A DNA stretch of 64,000 nucleotides from Hyphomonadaceae bacterium UBA5336 (GCA_002408125.1 DHQO01000022.1:1-64000), one strand, 5' to 3'. Counted from the first letter of the stretch, positions 1 to 10,164 are shown. The notes: a model not told the origin generated them from the letters alone. Made by a program: numbers and translations.

Positions 1-1
1 A

Positions 2-199
2 AATGTCGATTTTACCGCCGAACTCGCCTCAGCCGTCTCCATTCCGGTGATCGCCAGCGGCGGCGTGGCGAGCGTCGCGGACATCACTGCCCTGCGTGCG
101 GCAGAGGCCGAGCGTCCCGTGGCCGGCTGCATTCTCGGGCGGGCGCTATATGATGGTGACATCGACCCGGCACTGGCCGTCGCGGCGGCGCGCGACTGA
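2..199 (+). CDS. hisA: HisA, 3' end only
   Basis: The last 65 codons of phosphoribosylformimino-5-aminoimidazole carboxamide ribotide isomerase, the TIM-barrel enzyme of histidine synthesis. The fragment carries the strand-7/8 phosphate-binding signatures IPVIASGGV and GRALYDG and ends in a TGA. HisF is the close relative, but its corresponding segment usually reads SGGAG, so HisA fits better. The 5' end lies outside the window. The next gene is unrelated, so hisF is not directly downstream here. Confidence 0.85.
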   Translation, partial: NVDFTAELASAVSIPVIASGGVASVADITALRAAEAERPVAGCILGRALYDGDIDPALAVAAARD

Positions 200-241
200 T
201 CGCCAGATTGGCCTATCCTGCTGTCTCTCTGCGGGAAATGG

Positions 242-2737
242 TTGATTTCGGCGGATCACCCTCTAGCGTCGAAACCGGTAGGGGCGGGGAGACCCGACGC
301 GGTGTACGAGCTATTGGTCAACCTTGTCCACGCCTCGCTGAGAGTCGTGAGCGTCACATTGAACTGGCTGGTCGAGGCCATGGCCTGGACTGCCGCACGG
401 ATCGGCGCCGCCCTGTCGGAGGCCTATGCCAATGGCGTGCGCGGCTGGACCAAGCTGATCCTGCTCACCGCCGCGGGCGGCACGATAGCCGTTTCCGTCT
501 TCGTCGCCTTCTGCCTGCCGCTCATCTCGCATGCCTATGACGACCGGGTGATGGATTTCTATTCCGGGCTAGACGAGCGCGCCCGCGCCATCGGTATCAC
601 CGACAGCGAGGGCCGGTTCATCGGCACCACAGACCGCATGGTCAATGGCGATGTTTTCGTCTCGCTGGAAGCGGTGTCGGTGGGCGGCAACCTGGTCTTT
701 CCTGACCACCAGACGCTCTATGTCGACACCCCGCCGCGCCATTATATCGATTGCCTGTTCTGGCATGAGGACCGTCATGCTGGGGCCTGGTACCGCAACC
801 CGGCTGGCGTGGATGTCATCTCCACTGCGAAGATCCCCTTCGACACGGTCAGCCGTTCGATCCGCCATGGTGGACCGGCCATCGGTTCGGGCGGTTCGAC
901 CTTGCCGATGCAGATCGCCCGCTCCATGCGCAAATGGGCCTCCGATGCTGATGAGAGCCCCCTCGACAAGATCGGGCGCAAACTGGTCGAGTGGCGTGAC
1001 GCCCCGGTAATCCAGCGCCAGCGTGGCGGCCCGCGCGCGCAGGACTGGCAGCGCTGGGCCGCCATGCACATGCCGCATCTGGGCGCGACGCGGGCCAATG
1101 AGTTTCTCGGGGTCGAAGGCGCGGCGCTCACCCTGTTCGGCCAGCGCGCCGAGGATTTGAGCCCGGCGCGGCAATACCTGCTTGCGGCAGCGGTGAAATA
1201 CCCGATCCCGGTCACCACAGCCGGCGATTCCCGACAGAGCCGGCGGGTCGAACGCGCGCGCATCTGTGCCGATATCCTGCTTGCTCACGACCCGGCGCTC
1301 TATGCCAGCGTCAATGCCGAACTGGACGAGCTCGCGGCCACGCGCCTCATCCCGCAGCCGGACGCCGATCTCTGGCCCCTGCTCGACACGGCACGCCACT
1401 ATGCCTCCACGCCAGAGCGTTTGGGCGCGAACATTGCCGGGTCGGTGCGCACGGCGATTACCGCAGACCTGCAGGACCGGTTCGGCGGCTATTTCCGCCG
1501 CCATGTCGCCGAGGTCCGCACGACGGTGGATATCGTCGAGAACGCAGCCTTCTCCGAACGGGTGACCACCGCGCTCTCGGCGCTGGAAAATGCTGGCTCA
1601 GCCGGCATCGATATCCACAATTACAGCTTCTTTCCCGAAGGCCCGCTGGAGGGCATCGGCGCGCTGGTTGTGATCGCCAATGGCGATGGCGAAGTGATCC
1701 GCTTCTTCAACAACCGCTCCGAGAGCACGTTTTACGGCTCGCTCGCCCGGCGCACGCTGGAAGACGGCGTGATGACCGCCGGATATGATCCGGAACAGGA
1801 GCAGCGCGAGATCGCCTCCACTGGGAAGATCCTTGCGGCCCTCGCCATCGCCGAGACCGGCGCGGACGATGCCAATCGCGGCTATGACAATTCCTGCATT
1901 TCCCACCGGGCGGAATTTCGCCGGCGCTGTTATTGCGAGGATGGCTGGTGCGGGGATGATCGTCATTTCGTGCGTGCCGACCAGGTGTTCGGGGCTTCGC
2001 TGAATGCGCCGATCACGCGCCGGCTGATCCAGCTCGATATCGGCCCGCGCCTGCGCGAGCTGACCCGGCTCAACGGCTTGATCATTCCGCCCGCCCATGC
2101 CCGCAACGGGATCGAGCAGAATATCGTGCTCGGCCAGGTGGCGGCTCGCCCTCTGCGCGTGATGATGACGCCGGCGCTTGCGCTCGACTATGCCCTTGGC
2201 GGGACGGGCGACGATATCCCGGTGCCGTCGGTCATTTCCGCCTATCGGCTGGTGGATCCCGAGACTGGCGACACCCACTGGATCGACCGTAGCGATCCGG
2301 ACCTCATTGCCGAAACCGGCATTGCCCCGCGCGTCTCCTTTGGTCTCAGCCAGAGCGAGACCGGCCAGGACTATCTCTCCACAGTGCTCTCGGCGCCGGC
2401 CTGCAACAGCGAAGGCACCCTGCACGGGCTCACCGAGTGGTGCCCGGGCAAGGGCCGGACCGAGGCGCTGGTGGTCAAGACTGGCACGAAAGGCCTGCCG
2501 AATCTGGGGGTGGGCGCGCCGGACAATTATGACTGGTGGGTGACCGGCGCGGTGGCTTTCCCGGGAGGGGAACGCTACTCCTTCCTCATTCTCGTCGGGT
2601 CCGGGGACCCCAACAAACTCTTTGCTTCGGAAGGTGCCGGCTCCCTTGCGCCGATTGTGGACCTGGCACTCGAAACAGCGCGGGCCGATCGCGATGCCCA
2701 GCGCCTGAAAAGGATTGCGGATGTCGGACAAGACTGA
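242..2737 (+). CDS. Divergent class A penicillin-binding protein (GT51 glycosyltransferase plus transpeptidase)
   Basis: About 830 residues. A membrane helix (about residues 71-95) anchors a periplasmic part. A GT51-like domain follows, with catalytic-type Glu in HEDR (E176) and the GGSTLPMQ motif (about 217-224), but the usual YLN element is not recognisable. A penicillin-binding transpeptidase domain has all three motifs in order: STGK (Ser526), SLN (586-588) and KTGT (746-749). This predicts peptidoglycan polymerisation and crosslinking at the inner membrane. The start is uncertain: TTG at 242 gives the longest frame, while GTG at 302 with GGGGAG upstream would shorten it by 20 residues. 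The 3' end overlaps the next gene, implying co-translation. The glycosyltransferase half is divergent and may be inactive. Confidence 0.75.
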   Translation: MISADHPLASKPVGAGRPDAVYELLVNLVHASLRVVSVTLNWLVEAMAWTAARIGAALSEAYANGVRGWTKLILLTAAGGTIAVSVFVAFCLPLISHAYDDRVMDFYSGLDERARAIGITDSEGRFIGTTDRMVNGDVFVSLEAVSVGGNLVFPDHQTLYVDTPPRHYIDCLFWHEDRHAGAWYRNPAGVDVISTAKIPFDTVSRSIRHGGPAIGSGGSTLPMQIARSMRKWASDADESPLDKIGRKLVEWRDAPVIQRQRGGPRAQDWQRWAAMHMPHLGATRANEFLGVEGAALTLFGQRAEDLSPARQYLLAAAVKYPIPVTTAGDSRQSRRVERARICADILLAHDPALYASVNAELDELAATRLIPQPDADLWPLLDTARHYASTPERLGANIAGSVRTAITADLQDRFGGYFRRHVAEVRTTVDIVENAAFSERVTTALSALENAGSAGIDIHNYSFFPEGPLEGIGALVVIANGDGEVIRFFNNRSESTFYGSLARRTLEDGVMTAGYDPEQEQREIASTGKILAALAIAETGADDANRGYDNSCISHRAEFRRRCYCEDGWCGDDRHFVRADQVFGASLNAPITRRLIQLDIGPRLRELTRLNGLIIPPAHARNGIEQNIVLGQVAARPLRVMMTPALALDYALGGTGDDIPVPSVISAYRLVDPETGDTHWIDRSDPDLIAETGIAPRVSFGLSQSETGQDYLSTVLSAPACNSEGTLHGLTEWCPGKGRTEALVVKTGTKGLPNLGVGAPDNYDWWVTGAVAFPGGERYSFLILVGSGDPNKLFASEGAGSLAPIVDLALETARADRDAQRLKRIADVGQD

Positions 2738-4757
2738 TCAGGAAACTCCCGACCATGGCTGGTTTGGCCCCGGCGGCGTGCGCGGCACGCTGAACCGCCT
2801 GTTGCCCGAGCCGGAGCAGGTGCGGGCCGAATGGCCGGTCTATATCTTCCTCGTCCTGTCCTGGTTTTCCACCACGGCGGGCCTTGTCGGCCTGATCAAG
2901 GGCGAGCGCGAGGGCTGGTTCCTGAGCACATGGCTGATCATCGGCTTCCTCATCTTCGGCGCGACGCTGATGATGAAGCGTTTCCTGGACGCGATCTTCC
3001 TGTCGGACACCTGGCGCATGCGCGGCGTGGCGGTGATCGGCTATCTCTTCCTGATGGGCGTTTCGATCTTTTTCGGCTTCGCCTTCTACTGGGGACAGAT
3101 CGAGGCGCGCCAGCAGACCTTCGGCGATGCCATCGAGGCGATCGAGGCCAATAGTGACGAGCTTAACCGCCGCAAGACCCAGCTTGAAGAGATCGATGCG
3201 GCTTATCAGACGCTCGCGGCCATCTCCGAGCAGAAATATGATGAGGAACTCAGTGTTGGGTTCACGTGCGAACGGACAAGCTTTGGCGGGCCGGGCGATG
3301 GTCCGCGCCGCGAGTTCCGGCGTCAGGAATGCACCCGCTTCAAGGGCTATGCCGCCCAGATCGGATCGCGGATCGCCCTGATTGAAACCGGCGACCGGGT
3401 GATTGTCGATCCGGCGATGACTCAGTGCGGCGTGAATGCCCCGCCGCCGCCGGCTCCGATTGTGGAGGCGCCCGATCCCGATCTCGACCTCACCGATCCG
3501 CAGGAAGCGGCGACCGACATCACCGAAATCCCGCCGGAGGAGCTGCCGACAACCGCCAGCCTGAACGCGCTCAACCAGGCGCTGATCCGCATCCGCGATC
3601 TGGAGGCCAGTACCGGTGGCAGCCGCGAGGACCGCGACCTGCGCCAGCGCGAGTTCGACCGCGTCAACGCCATGCTGCGCCAGTTCCGCAACCGCTTCAC
3701 CACGCTGATCGACGGCCCGCTGGTGCGGGGGCGCATCCCGGATCTGCGCCTGGATGCGAGCGAATATGAAGACCAGTCCTTCACCCGTACGGGGCCGAGC
3801 TCCACCGGGGCGGTCAGCAGCTTCCGCTGCTATGATCCGGAATTCTCCCGCCGGCTGGACGATACCGCCGACACGCTGGAACGCCTCACCGCGTCGCCGA
3901 TCCGCCTGCAGGATCTCGTCGCCAAGGACGGCGCCAAGGCAACGCGCGAGGCTTTCCGCCGCCTCTGGGGCACGCTGACCAGCGTCTTTGTGAGCGACCG
4001 GCGCTCAACCATCTCGCCCGAGCGCCGCGAAACCGAGCTGCGCGCCGAGATCCGCCGGGCCCTCGCCGAGGAAGCCGACGGCGCCAATAATGATGAGCTG
4101 CTACGCGAGCTGAACCAGCAGCTTGAGGATGTACTCTCCACCAAGGCAGAGTCGCGCGTCATGCGGGCCAATGACTATCCTCCGCTGCTGATCGCTTCGA
4201 TTGTCGACCTGATGATCCTGCTGGCCACCGTGATGACGCCGCGCGTGCGCCGCAGTCTGTTCAGCCGGGCCAAGAGCCGGCAGGCCCTGTTTGCCGACCA
4301 GGACGTCATGTCGCCGATTCTGCGGGCCGACATGATCGCGAAGGCCAATGCCGGCGTGGCGAGCTACCGCCTGCATGACGAGTACAGCGTGATGATGAAC
4401 GGGGAGCGGTTCATGGTGCTCTCGACCGAGCTTCCGCGTCGGGAGGACTTTGCCACCGAGGAAGAGTTCGAAGCGCGCCTGGCTGATGACAAGGCGATGC
4501 GCCTGATGGTCGAGGCCAATGCGCTGGAGGGCATCGGTCGTCGCCAGCGATTCGTCGCAGGGGCGAGCGCGGCCAGGATCCGCTCGCTTCTGCGGGCCAA
4601 GGGCAGCCAGCTCGCCAACCGGCACGGCAAGTATGAGCTCTGGTCGATGCCCAAGGCTTATTGGCGGGAACTGACCGATGATGCCATGGTGCAGGCCAGC
4701 CGGAAGGACGATCCGGAGCGCGGCGAGGGCGCGCCGGATGACGAGGGCAATTCCTAA
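2721..4757 (+). CDS. Membrane protein with coiled coil, unknown function
   Basis: 678 residues. ATG at 2721 is preferred over an in-frame TTG six bases upstream. It overlaps the penicillin-binding protein gene by 17 bp, so the two are probably translated together. Three membrane helices lie near residues 40-60, 68-86 and 104-124, followed by an alpha-helical region with coiled-coil character (about 125-170). A Cys-containing segment and a proline-rich linker follow, then further charged helices and a fourth hydrophobic helix around residue 490-510. The C-terminal 170 residues are charged and probably cytoplasmic. I recognise no family. Position suggests a partner of the peptidoglycan synthase, which is inference only. 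Confidence 0.8.
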   Translation: MSDKTDQETPDHGWFGPGGVRGTLNRLLPEPEQVRAEWPVYIFLVLSWFSTTAGLVGLIKGEREGWFLSTWLIIGFLIFGATLMMKRFLDAIFLSDTWRMRGVAVIGYLFLMGVSIFFGFAFYWGQIEARQQTFGDAIEAIEANSDELNRRKTQLEEIDAAYQTLAAISEQKYDEELSVGFTCERTSFGGPGDGPRREFRRQECTRFKGYAAQIGSRIALIETGDRVIVDPAMTQCGVNAPPPPAPIVEAPDPDLDLTDPQEAATDITEIPPEELPTTASLNALNQALIRIRDLEASTGGSREDRDLRQREFDRVNAMLRQFRNRFTTLIDGPLVRGRIPDLRLDASEYEDQSFTRTGPSSTGAVSSFRCYDPEFSRRLDDTADTLERLTASPIRLQDLVAKDGAKATREAFRRLWGTLTSVFVSDRRSTISPERRETELRAEIRRALAEEADGANNDELLRELNQQLEDVLSTKAESRVMRANDYPPLLIASIVDLMILLATVMTPRVRRSLFSRAKSRQALFADQDVMSPILRADMIAKANAGVASYRLHDEYSVMMNGERFMVLSTELPRREDFATEEEFEARLADDKAMRLMVEANALEGIGRRQRFVAGASAARIRSLLRAKGSQLANRHGKYELWSMPKAYWRELTDDAMVQASRKDDPERGEGAPDDEGNS

Positions 4758-4774
4758 CGAACCGACGGGATCTC

Positions 4775-4789
4775 TTAACGGGCCATTTA
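4775..4789 (+). promoter_or_regulatory. CtrA-like box (TTAA-N7-TTTA)
   Basis: TTAA, seven bases, TTTA, followed by CC. It differs in one position from the full CtrA consensus TTAA-N7-TTAA. It lies 43 bp before the ATG at 4832 and has the same form as the box at 18599 ahead of the flagellar genes. CtrA is expected here because sciP is in the window. One-mismatch sites do occur by chance. Confidence 0.4.
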
Positions 4790-4831
4790 CCGGCTGGCGA
4801 AATAGTGACGCCAAGCTCGATGAGGTCCCCC

Positions 4832-5422
4832 ATGGCTGTGAACCAGAATGTGTCGCGTCGCTCCAACCTGCTCGATGGCATTGCCAAGCTGTGCCATCTT
4901 GCCCGCGAGGGCGAGGCGATCCGCGGTGCGCGCGTCAGCCTGATCTGCCGCAACCCGCTCAGCCCGTCTGCCCAGACGGTCTGGTCGGTGCTCGCCCCGC
5001 TTCAGGAAGCCGGCGTGAATGTCTATGCCGTGTTCGCCAGTCTCGACCGCAAGCAGGGCGGCGAGCACGCGATTGAGCAATACTCCAATATCTTCGGCTC
5101 CGAAGCTGCCGAGGCGCATCTGCGCCTGCTCGACAGCCGCCTGACCCGCAAGGTGCACGAGCAGGTCATCGTCAGCGAGGCCGGTGTCTGGCTGGGCGAT
5201 ATTGTTGGCTCGGGCGCGGGTGCGGAAATCGCCGGGGGCCAGTATGTCGACTTTGCCGACGGCCTGCGCGGGGTTGACCATGCCGAGGCCGCCCGGCGCG
5301 GCTTTGCCGCAGCCTTCCGCACGGCGCGCACGCTTGAGAAATCCGGCCAGTGGTTCGCCACGGCCAGCTTGGGCCGCGCCCTCAGCGCCGCCAAGAACGC
5401 AGTTGTTCCCGAAGCCGCCTGA
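4832..5422 (+). CDS. Unknown protein, possibly CtrA-regulated
   Basis: 196 residues from ATG 4832, preceded by AGG at good distance. In-frame ATG 4820 and GTG 4805 also exist. No signal peptide or membrane helix is apparent. A central stretch, VHEQVIVSEAGVWLGDIVG, resembles the HxK-x4-D region of phospholipase D-like domains, but with Gln in place of Lys. This is a faint likeness and not a function call. The gene is separated from its upstream neighbour by 74 bp that contain a CtrA-like box, and it ends just before a strong terminator, so it is probably monocistronic. Confidence 0.75.
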   Translation: MAVNQNVSRRSNLLDGIAKLCHLAREGEAIRGARVSLICRNPLSPSAQTVWSVLAPLQEAGVNVYAVFASLDRKQGGEHAIEQYSNIFGSEAAEAHLRLLDSRLTRKVHEQVIVSEAGVWLGDIVGSGAGAEIAGGQYVDFADGLRGVDHAEAARRGFAAAFRTARTLEKSGQWFATASLGRALSAAKNAVVPEAA

Positions 5423-5444
5423 GGCTTCACTCCTCCCAGGGACG

Positions 5445-5481
5445 GAAAGCGGAGCCTTCCCCCGGGCTCCGCTTTCTTTTT
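5445..5481 (+). terminator. Rho-independent terminator of the 4832 gene
   Basis: Perfect 12-bp stem (GAAAGCGGAGCC with GGCTCCGCTTTC), 8-nt loop, then TTTTT. It starts 22 bp after the stop codon. Confidence 0.9.
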
Positions 5482-5509
5482 GTCTGCTGGTGATGGGCGT
5501 GAGGTAAAG

Positions 5510-5537
5510 AAAAGGCCGCCCCGTTTCCGAGGCGGCC
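5510..5537 (-). terminator. Rho-independent terminator of the TonB receptor gene
   Basis: On the minus strand a 10-bp stem (GGCCGCCTCG with CGGGGCGGCC, one G-T pair) closes a GAAA tetraloop and is followed by TTTTC. It begins 23 bp after the receptor stop codon and faces the terminator at 5445. Confidence 0.85.
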
Positions 5538-5560
5538 ACGCTTGAGCGCAGGTCTCTTGT

Positions 5561-8526
5561 CTAGTTGCCGAGACCCTCGAAGGTCTTCGTGACGGAGATC
5601 TTGAAGGTCCGTCCGAAGGGATTGTGGGTGTAGGGATCGTAGTTCGTGTCGAAGTTCACAAACGGCGGATCCTCGTCGAAGACATTGACCACCGACAGGC
5701 CGAGATCGATCTGCCAGGGCAGTTCGACATTGTAGAAGAGGTCGAGCGTGGTCATGGAATCGATCCCGTCCGCGCCGAGGCTGGGATCGATGGCCAGGGT
5801 GGTCGGATTGATCGAGCCGCGCTCATCATCATAGCTGTCGGTATGGCGCACCACCGCGCGGAAATTGTGCGGACCGGCGGCCAGATTGGCAAAGAGGTTC
5901 GCTTTCCATTGCGGCAGCGAGCGGGAGAAGTTCGACCGGTTGAACTGGTCGACCCGATCACCGCCGGGATCAGAGTCCCTTCGATGAAGAAGTCGTCCAC
6001 ATCATACTCGATAATGTAGGTCAGTTCTCCGCCAAGTGAGAAATCCCCGCCGGCAATGGAGTTCTCCCAGAGGTTTTCCACGCGCAGATCTATGCCCGAG
6101 GTCTTGATGTCGGGACCGTTGACGATGTTGGTCGTCACACGGGCCAGATTGTCGCCTGGTGTGCTGGAAAATCCGAGCGCTGATCCGTCAAAGACGATCC
6201 TGTCGACAATCGGAGCAAGGTTGTCCGCGCTGGGATCACGCCCTTCAGCTGCTGCCGCAGCGACCTCCGCATTAATAGAGGCCAGAGCCGCATTCACGAT
6301 CGAGGCCTGGTCTTCCACGATGATCGGATCGGAGAAGTCGAAATTATAGTAGTCGATCGAAGCATTGAAGCCGCCCACCTGGTAGAGCGCGCCGACATTG
6401 AAGCTGAACGCGCTTTCCGGCGAGAGGGACGGGTTGCCGAACTGGTCCACCGCCTTGAAGGCCGAGGCCGGGGCGACGAATTGCAGCGTGGTGACATTGC
6501 CTGAAAGCTGGTTCAGCGTCGGGCCCTTGAACGAGGTCTGGGCCGAGCCGCGGAACGAGAGCGCATCGGTGGCCTGCCACTTGGCCGCAACCTTCGGGTC
6601 GAAGGTCGAGCCGACATCGCCGCCATAATCCTCGTAGCGCATGGCCACCTGGACATCGAGGTCCTCAAACAGCGGGATCTGTAGCTCGCCGAAGGCAGCA
6701 TAGATCGTCTGGTCGAGATCGGTAGGCGTGAAACCGGCGAGGAAGGAGTAGGGGCCTGTGCCGCCCGGTCCCGGGGTCACTTCGAGATTGGTCAGGTCGT
6801 TCGGCGTGAGGGTGTAGGTCTCCTGGCGAACCTGGACACCGGCCGCCCAGCCAACCGCACCACCGGCCGCCTGCACGCTGGATTCCCCCGACAGCACGCC
6901 GTCGAACACCAGGAGACTGGTCTCGGCGGAGGTGAACTGACCGTCGGTCAGCCAGTCGGCCAGCGTGACGGTGTTCTCAAGCCCCGGCACATAGGAGGGG
7001 TTGGCTTCCCCGGTGACCGCATTGGCCGGGATGGCGTTGGAGAAGGGATTGTACCATTCGCAGGCGCCCTGGCCGGCGACCAGCGTACCGGCATAGCCGG
7101 CCGCGAAAGGCTGGGTGCCAGTTGCTGGGTCGTTGCCGGTGACCGGATCGGTACACACGCCATATCCGTTCAGCGCGGCGGTGAAGCCGAGAATGTAGGT
7201 GTCATTGGTGTTGCGGTCGGCCTGGGCCTCGGAATAGCCGAGGCTGGTCGACCAGTTTATGCCATTGGAGAAGCTGCCATCCAGCTCGCCGGCAAGACGC
7301 AGGGTCTCGTGGGTGCGGAAGCCTTCCTGCGCGCCGCCGGTGCCCGGATAGCCGCCAAAGCCGAAGCTGCGGCCAATGAACAGCGCGGCAATCGTGCCGG
7401 CCGGGAAGTCGCCCGGATTGTCCGCCATGTATTGCTGGAAGCCGGGATTGCTGGCGGGCACCACCTGGGTCGCCAGTTCCTGCGGGGGATAGGAGGGCGA
7501 GGTTTTCCAGGACGGCACATCAGTCTTGCCGTAGAGCGCCTCGATATGCAGCCCGATGCCATTGGCGAAGTCGCGATTGTATTCGGTGAAGATCTGGAAG
7601 CGCTCTTCTTCTTCCACCAGATTGTCGAACTGGGTGAAGTTGAAGAAGCACTGATCGTTGACCGGGTTCACGATGCCGCCGACCTGGGTACAGCCCGCTT
7701 CGCGGTTCAGTGCGCCGATCGGTCCGATAATCGGCGCGCCGGTATCGGGATTGATGCCTGTCACTCCCAGCGCGACATAGCGGCCCGGATTGGACAATGA
7801 GGAATACCCACCGACAGGGGCATCGGTGATGCTCTGCACGCCCCAGTCCTTCTCGATCAGGCCGACCTCGCTGCGGAACTGGTAGCCGCCGGAAATGATC
7901 CAGTTCCAATTGTCGCCCTGGAGGCCGTAGGCGGCCGAGACGTCATAGTCGCCGTCGGAGCCATCGAATTGCTGGAAGCTGCTGGAGAGTTCCAGGCCGT
8001 CGAGATCGTCGCGGGTGATGAAGTTCACGACCCCGGCAATCGCATCGGAGCCATAGAGCGCGGCCGCGCCATCCTTGAGCACCTCGATCCGGCCGATGGC
8101 GGCAGCCGGGATCATGTTGGTATCGACGAAGAGCTGGGCCTGCTCGCCCACCGAATAGGGCGAGAAGGTCTGGCGCTTGCCGTTGAGCAGGACCAGCGTC
8201 CGGCCCGGGCCAAGTCCGCGCAGGTTGACGTTCGAGGTGCCTTCCAGGCCGTTCGAGGCGAACTGGTTGGTCTGGCCGTCCACGCCGGTCGACACGCCGA
8301 GATTGCGGATCAGCTCGGTCATGCTCGGCGAGCCTTCCAGCTTCAGCTCCCCGGCGGTGAGCACATCCACTGGCAGCGCGGCATCTTCCGGTGTGCCGGC
8401 GATGAAAGACCCGGTGACGACCACCGTGGCCTGACGCGACTCGGCGTCCTCCTCCTGCGCCACAGCCGTTCCAGCGGCCAATGCGGCCGCCGACATTGAA
8501 TACACCAATAGTGTCTTGAGACTCAT
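5561..8526 (-). pseudogene. TonB-dependent outer-membrane receptor, single-base frameshift
   Basis: Encodes a signal peptide (cleavage near AVAQ, residue 24), a plug domain with NVNLRGLGPGRTLVLLNGKR and EVLKDGAAALYGSDAIAGV motifs, and a long beta-barrel. The 924-codon frame runs into unrelated sequence after ...EGTLIP. The true barrel C-terminus (RVDQFNRSNF, later NPFGRTFKISV) continues in another frame to a stop at 5561. Restoring one C at the run GGG 5966-5968 (plus strand) gives a single 988-residue protein. Start ATG 8526 has GGGAGGAG upstream. Such receptors import siderophores, cobalamin or glycans, and the substrate cannot be told here. If the deletion is real the last barrel strands are lost and the protein should not insert properly. 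Confidence 0.9.
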
Positions 8527-8639
8527 GTTTTACTCCTCCCGAAAACGGCCGCTTCATGCAGCACTGATTTCAGAGAAGAGTAGTTCAAACAGGGAGATTT
8601 CAAACGCAGCTTCTATTGTGCAGCGCCGAAACATCCAAA

Positions 8640-8670
8640 AATTGCATAGGTGTGTTGCATATTTGCAATT
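8640..8670. promoter_or_regulatory. Inverted repeat between TonB receptor gene and selO
   Basis: AATTGCA-N17-TGCAATT in the 222-bp divergent intergenic region, 114 bp ahead of the receptor start and 79 bp ahead of selO. The AT-rich arms could be an operator or promoter element, but no known regulator motif is recognised. Confidence 0.25.
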
Positions 8671-8748
8671 CTTTCCCTGGCGGCAACCAGATTGCTCTCA
8701 GGGGCGCTGGGGGCTCGCAGGCTGTCAAAGCCGTGACATAGTGATCTG

Positions 8749-10164
8749 ATGACCCGACCCCCGATCCTCGACATTGCCGGCCTGATCGGCGACCCGGTTG
8801 CCCCGGCCGACTTTCCCGAAACCATCTTGCGGTATCGCAACCAGCGCTGGGCGCGGCAGGTTGGGCTTGGCGCCCTCGACAACCAGAGCTGGATTTCCCA
8901 TTTCGCCCGGTTTGAGCCGCTGCCCGGAAATCTCCCGGAACCGCTCGCCCTGCGCTATCACGGCCACCAGTTCGGCACCTACAATCCCCAGCTCGGCGAC
9001 GGGCGCGGCTTTCTCTTCGCCCAGCTCGAAGGCCCGGATGGTCGGGTGCTCGACCTCGGCACCAAAGGCTCTGGACAGACGCCATATTCGCGCCAGGGCG
9101 ATGGACGCCTGACCCTGAAGGGCGCGGTGCGTGAAGTGCTCGCCAGTGCCTATCTGGAAGCGCTCGGCGTTTCGACCTCAAAGACCTTCTCGGTCATCGA
9201 GACCGGTGAACAGCTCCATCGCGGCGACGAACCGAGCCCGACCCGCAGCGCGGTTCTGGTGCGCCTGCTCTACAGCCATATCCGGTTCGGCAGTTTCCAG
9301 CGCCTGGCATGGCTGGAGAATAAGGCCGGCCTGCAGCAACTGGTGGAGCACTGCGTGGCGACATACCACCCCAGCGCCCGGCGCGAGAGTATGGAGGAGA
9401 TGACGGCGGCCTTTCTGACCGAGGTGTCGGAAGCCACCGCCCGCATGGTGGCCCAGTGGATGGCGGCCGGCTTTGTCCATGGCGTCATGAACACCGACAA
9501 TTTCAACATCACCGGCGAGAGTTTCGATTTCGGGCCCTACCGGTTTCTCCCGGTCAGCGACCCGAATTTCACCGCTGCCTATTTCGACCAGACCGGGCTT
9601 TACCGGTTCGGGCGCCAGCCGACCCAGGCGGCCTGGGCACTACAGCAGCTTGCCAGCGCGCTCCTGCCGCTGGCTTCGGTGGACGCGCTGACGGCGGCGC
9701 TGGCGAGTTTCCAGGAGGTCTACCAGACCGCCTTTGCCCGCCAGACCCTGTTCCTGCTCGGCCTGAAGGACGGCCCGGACCTGGCCGGGGACCTCACTTT
9801 CCTGCAGACCTTCTATGGCTGGATGACCGCCAGCGGGGCGAACTGGGCGCAAACCTTCTTTGACTGGTTCGGCGGGGAGCCAAGCGAAGCCAGAGCGGCC
9901 GCCAGCCCGCAGGCCGAACTCTATGCCAGCGCCGATTTCGCCACCGTGCGCGAGACCTTGCTGGCCCATGAGCCCGATCGCGCCGAGCGCCTGGAACATG
10001 CCTATTTCCAGGCTGCCAGCCCCGTCAGTCTGGTGATCGATGAGATCGAATCCCTGTGGGAGCCCATCGCGGATGACGACAATTGGGATCAATTCTCAAA
10101 AAAACTCGCGGAAATTGAAGGGTTCGGTCATGCAATAAGGACAATTGCGGATGTTCCCGAATAG
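8749..10164 (+). CDS. selO: Protein adenylyltransferase SelO (YdiU, UPF0061)
   Basis: 471 residues, the normal length of the family. It shows the SelO hallmarks YHGHQFGTYNPQLGDGRG, LDLGTKGSGQTPYSR, RGDEPSPTRSAVLVR and the metal/nucleotide segment MNTDNFNITGE...DFGPY. SelO has a protein-kinase fold with inverted ATP and transfers AMP to Ser/Thr/Tyr of target proteins in redox stress. The Asn and Asp of the NTDN and DFG elements are kept, so activity is expected. It stands alone between the TonB receptor gene and a small unknown gene on the same strand. Confidence 0.93.
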   Translation: MTRPPILDIAGLIGDPVAPADFPETILRYRNQRWARQVGLGALDNQSWISHFARFEPLPGNLPEPLALRYHGHQFGTYNPQLGDGRGFLFAQLEGPDGRVLDLGTKGSGQTPYSRQGDGRLTLKGAVREVLASAYLEALGVSTSKTFSVIETGEQLHRGDEPSPTRSAVLVRLLYSHIRFGSFQRLAWLENKAGLQQLVEHCVATYHPSARRESMEEMTAAFLTEVSEATARMVAQWMAAGFVHGVMNTDNFNITGESFDFGPYRFLPVSDPNFTAAYFDQTGLYRFGRQPTQAAWALQQLASALLPLASVDALTAALASFQEVYQTAFARQTLFLLGLKDGPDLAGDLTFLQTFYGWMTASGANWAQTFFDWFGGEPSEARAAASPQAELYASADFATVRETLLAHEPDRAERLEHAYFQAASPVSLVIDEIESLWEPIADDDNWDQFSKKLAEIEGFGHAIRTIADVPE

